A stretch of DNA of 6,204 nucleotides from positions 1 through 6,204 of the forward strand of contig JAGVKR010000416.1 of the NCBI GenBank assembly GCA_020050375.1. The letters run 5' to 3'. The notes under the pieces were generated by a model. That model worked only from the letters and a program-made list of their open reading frames with translations. It ran no database searches and was not told where the DNA came from. Both the position numbers and the translations under genes were made by a program. Of the stretch, positions 5,721 to 6,204 are shown piece after piece (position 1 is the first letter of the stretch; each line of letters opens with the position of its first letter). The DNA comes from Planctomycetales bacterium (GTDB taxonomy: Bacteria > Planctomycetota > Planctomycetia > Planctomycetales > Planctomycetaceae).

Positions 5721-5942
5721 ATGCGGTGGCTGATCTCCCTTGCCGTATCGTCGATCGCGAGCCCGCTGTTCGGGCAGGTTCCCGTCGCGGTGAAGTACCC
5801 GCAATTGATTTCAACGCGGCATGCCGATCGCAGCCGGCTTCCGGTCGATTTCGCCAGGCCCGTCCCGAAATTCGATTTCGATGATGGCGCCGCCTGGTCG
5901 CTCGCGTACTGGCTGGGTGTGTACCACGGGTATGTGAAATAG
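5721..5942 (+). CDS. Small secreted protein of unknown function, 73 aa
   Basis: I do not recognise this protein. ATG 5721 follows GAGGAA (5707-5712) at a good distance of eight bases, and the product begins MRWLISLAVSSIASPLFG, a compact signal peptide likely cut before QVPVAV. The mature part is only about 55 residues. It has basic and polar stretches, a PKFDFDD segment (49-55) and an aromatic end (WSLAYWLGVYHGYVK). The strong ribosome binding site placed exactly before a signal peptide argues for a real gene, although the frame also runs open upstream to 5484 without a motif. It has no Cys, so it is neither a lipoprotein nor disulfide-stabilised. It could also be the N-terminal stub of a longer secreted protein cut by a stop, but the following frames show no continuation that I recognise. 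Confidence 0.55.
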   Translation: MRWLISLAVSSIASPLFGQVPVAVKYPQLISTRHADRSRLPVDFARPVPKFDFDDGAAWSLAYWLGVYHGYVK

Positions 5943-5945
5943 GAG

Positions 5946-6007
5946 TTGGGGGTCAGGGAACAGGGGACGGACAATCGTAACCCGATGAGTTAGCGAGGGA
6001 GTGCGTG
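5946..6007. repeat. G-rich intergenic segment resembling dispersed planctomycete repeats
   Basis: GGGGGTCAGGGAACAGGGGA (from 5948) is a run of short related units, and TAACCCGATGAGTTAGCGAG (from 5978) looks like a degenerate copy of the CCCGAAGCGTCAGCGAGGG type of interspersed sequence that I recall from planctomycete genomes. There is only one copy in this window, so the repeat nature is recalled rather than demonstrated. From 6000 to about 6055 the plus strand stays rich in G and A and has no coding signal. Confidence 0.35.
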
Positions 6008-6088
6008 TGAGGCGACGGCGAGATGGAGAGGCGCGGAGCGGGGGAGACGGCGGGGTTTCGTCGAATTCAATTCCAGGGGGGTGTGACG

Positions 6089-6204
6089 ATGAACGGTATC
6101 AACCGGCGTTCGTTCCTGACGGGTTCAGCGGTCGGCAGCCTCGCGGCATTGACGAACAGTCTCCCCGCCGCCGAAGGCTTGGCGGCAAAGGCCGCCGCGA
6201 GCGA
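6089..6204 (+). CDS. Tat-exported protein, N-terminus only (runs off right edge)
   Basis: Only 38 residues are visible. ATG 6089 follows AGGGGGG (6075-6081) by seven bases, a strong ribosome binding site. The product starts MNGINRRSFLTGSAVGSLAA, a typical twin-arginine signal (N-R-R-S-F-L, then a weakly hydrophobic, Ala/Gly-rich region), with Ala-rich sequence following through residue 37. It should be exported folded, often with a bound cofactor. In planctomycetes such signals precede Gfo/Idh/MocA-type oxidoreductases, DUF1501-type proteins and some hydrolases; the visible part does not allow a choice. Confidence 0.8.
   Translation, partial: MNGINRRSFLTGSAVGSLAALTNSLPAAEGLAAKAAAS

Overview
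The window looks like chromosomal DNA from a GC-rich member of the Planctomycetota. The evidence is the mix of genes: a secreted sulfatase with a CxPxR formylglycine site, a remnant of an FGE-sulfatase (formylglycine-generating) domain, an exported HEAT-like/von Willebrand A protein, a small HemP protein, and the start of a Tat-exported protein. Nearly every intact gene carries an export signal. No tRNA, rRNA, CRISPR array, transposase or phage gene is visible. The lineage is an inference from gene content and style, not from a marker gene.

Layout. On the minus strand, 1-810 is the 5' part of a secreted cyanophycinase-like S51 peptidase that runs off the left edge. A gap of about 535 bases (811-1345) separates it from the divergent plus-strand gene 1346-2710, an exported HEAT-like plus vWA protein with a complete MIDAS metal site. 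Next is hemP (2989-3183), preceded by an AT-rich promoter with an overlapping Fur-box-like palindrome at 2901-2929. Then come two short tandem repeats (3203-3274) and a decayed, chimeric stretch. In it, an internal piece of an FGE-sulfatase domain (about 3282-3445) abuts, in another frame, the C-terminal end of a TPR-like protein (about 3447-3782). A complete sulfatase follows (3969-5405), with a perfect hairpin just after its stop. The right part holds a non-coding stretch with an inverted repeat, a likely 73-residue secreted protein (5721-5942), a G-rich intergenic segment resembling dispersed planctomycete repeats, and the start of a Tat-signal gene (6089 onward).

How the genes work together. 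I see no tight operon: gaps are wide and most genes seem to have their own signals. The common themes are export to the periplasm or outside, breakdown of polymers (cyanophycin-like peptides, sulfated glycans) and iron or heme supply. The FGE remnant next to a sulfatase is suggestive, since FGE activates this sulfatase class, but the remnant cannot be functional, so the sulfatase must rely on an FGE gene elsewhere. I found no convincing new multi-gene system. The best leads are the Fur/promoter overlap at hemP, the repeat-flanked chimeric remnant and the small secreted protein.
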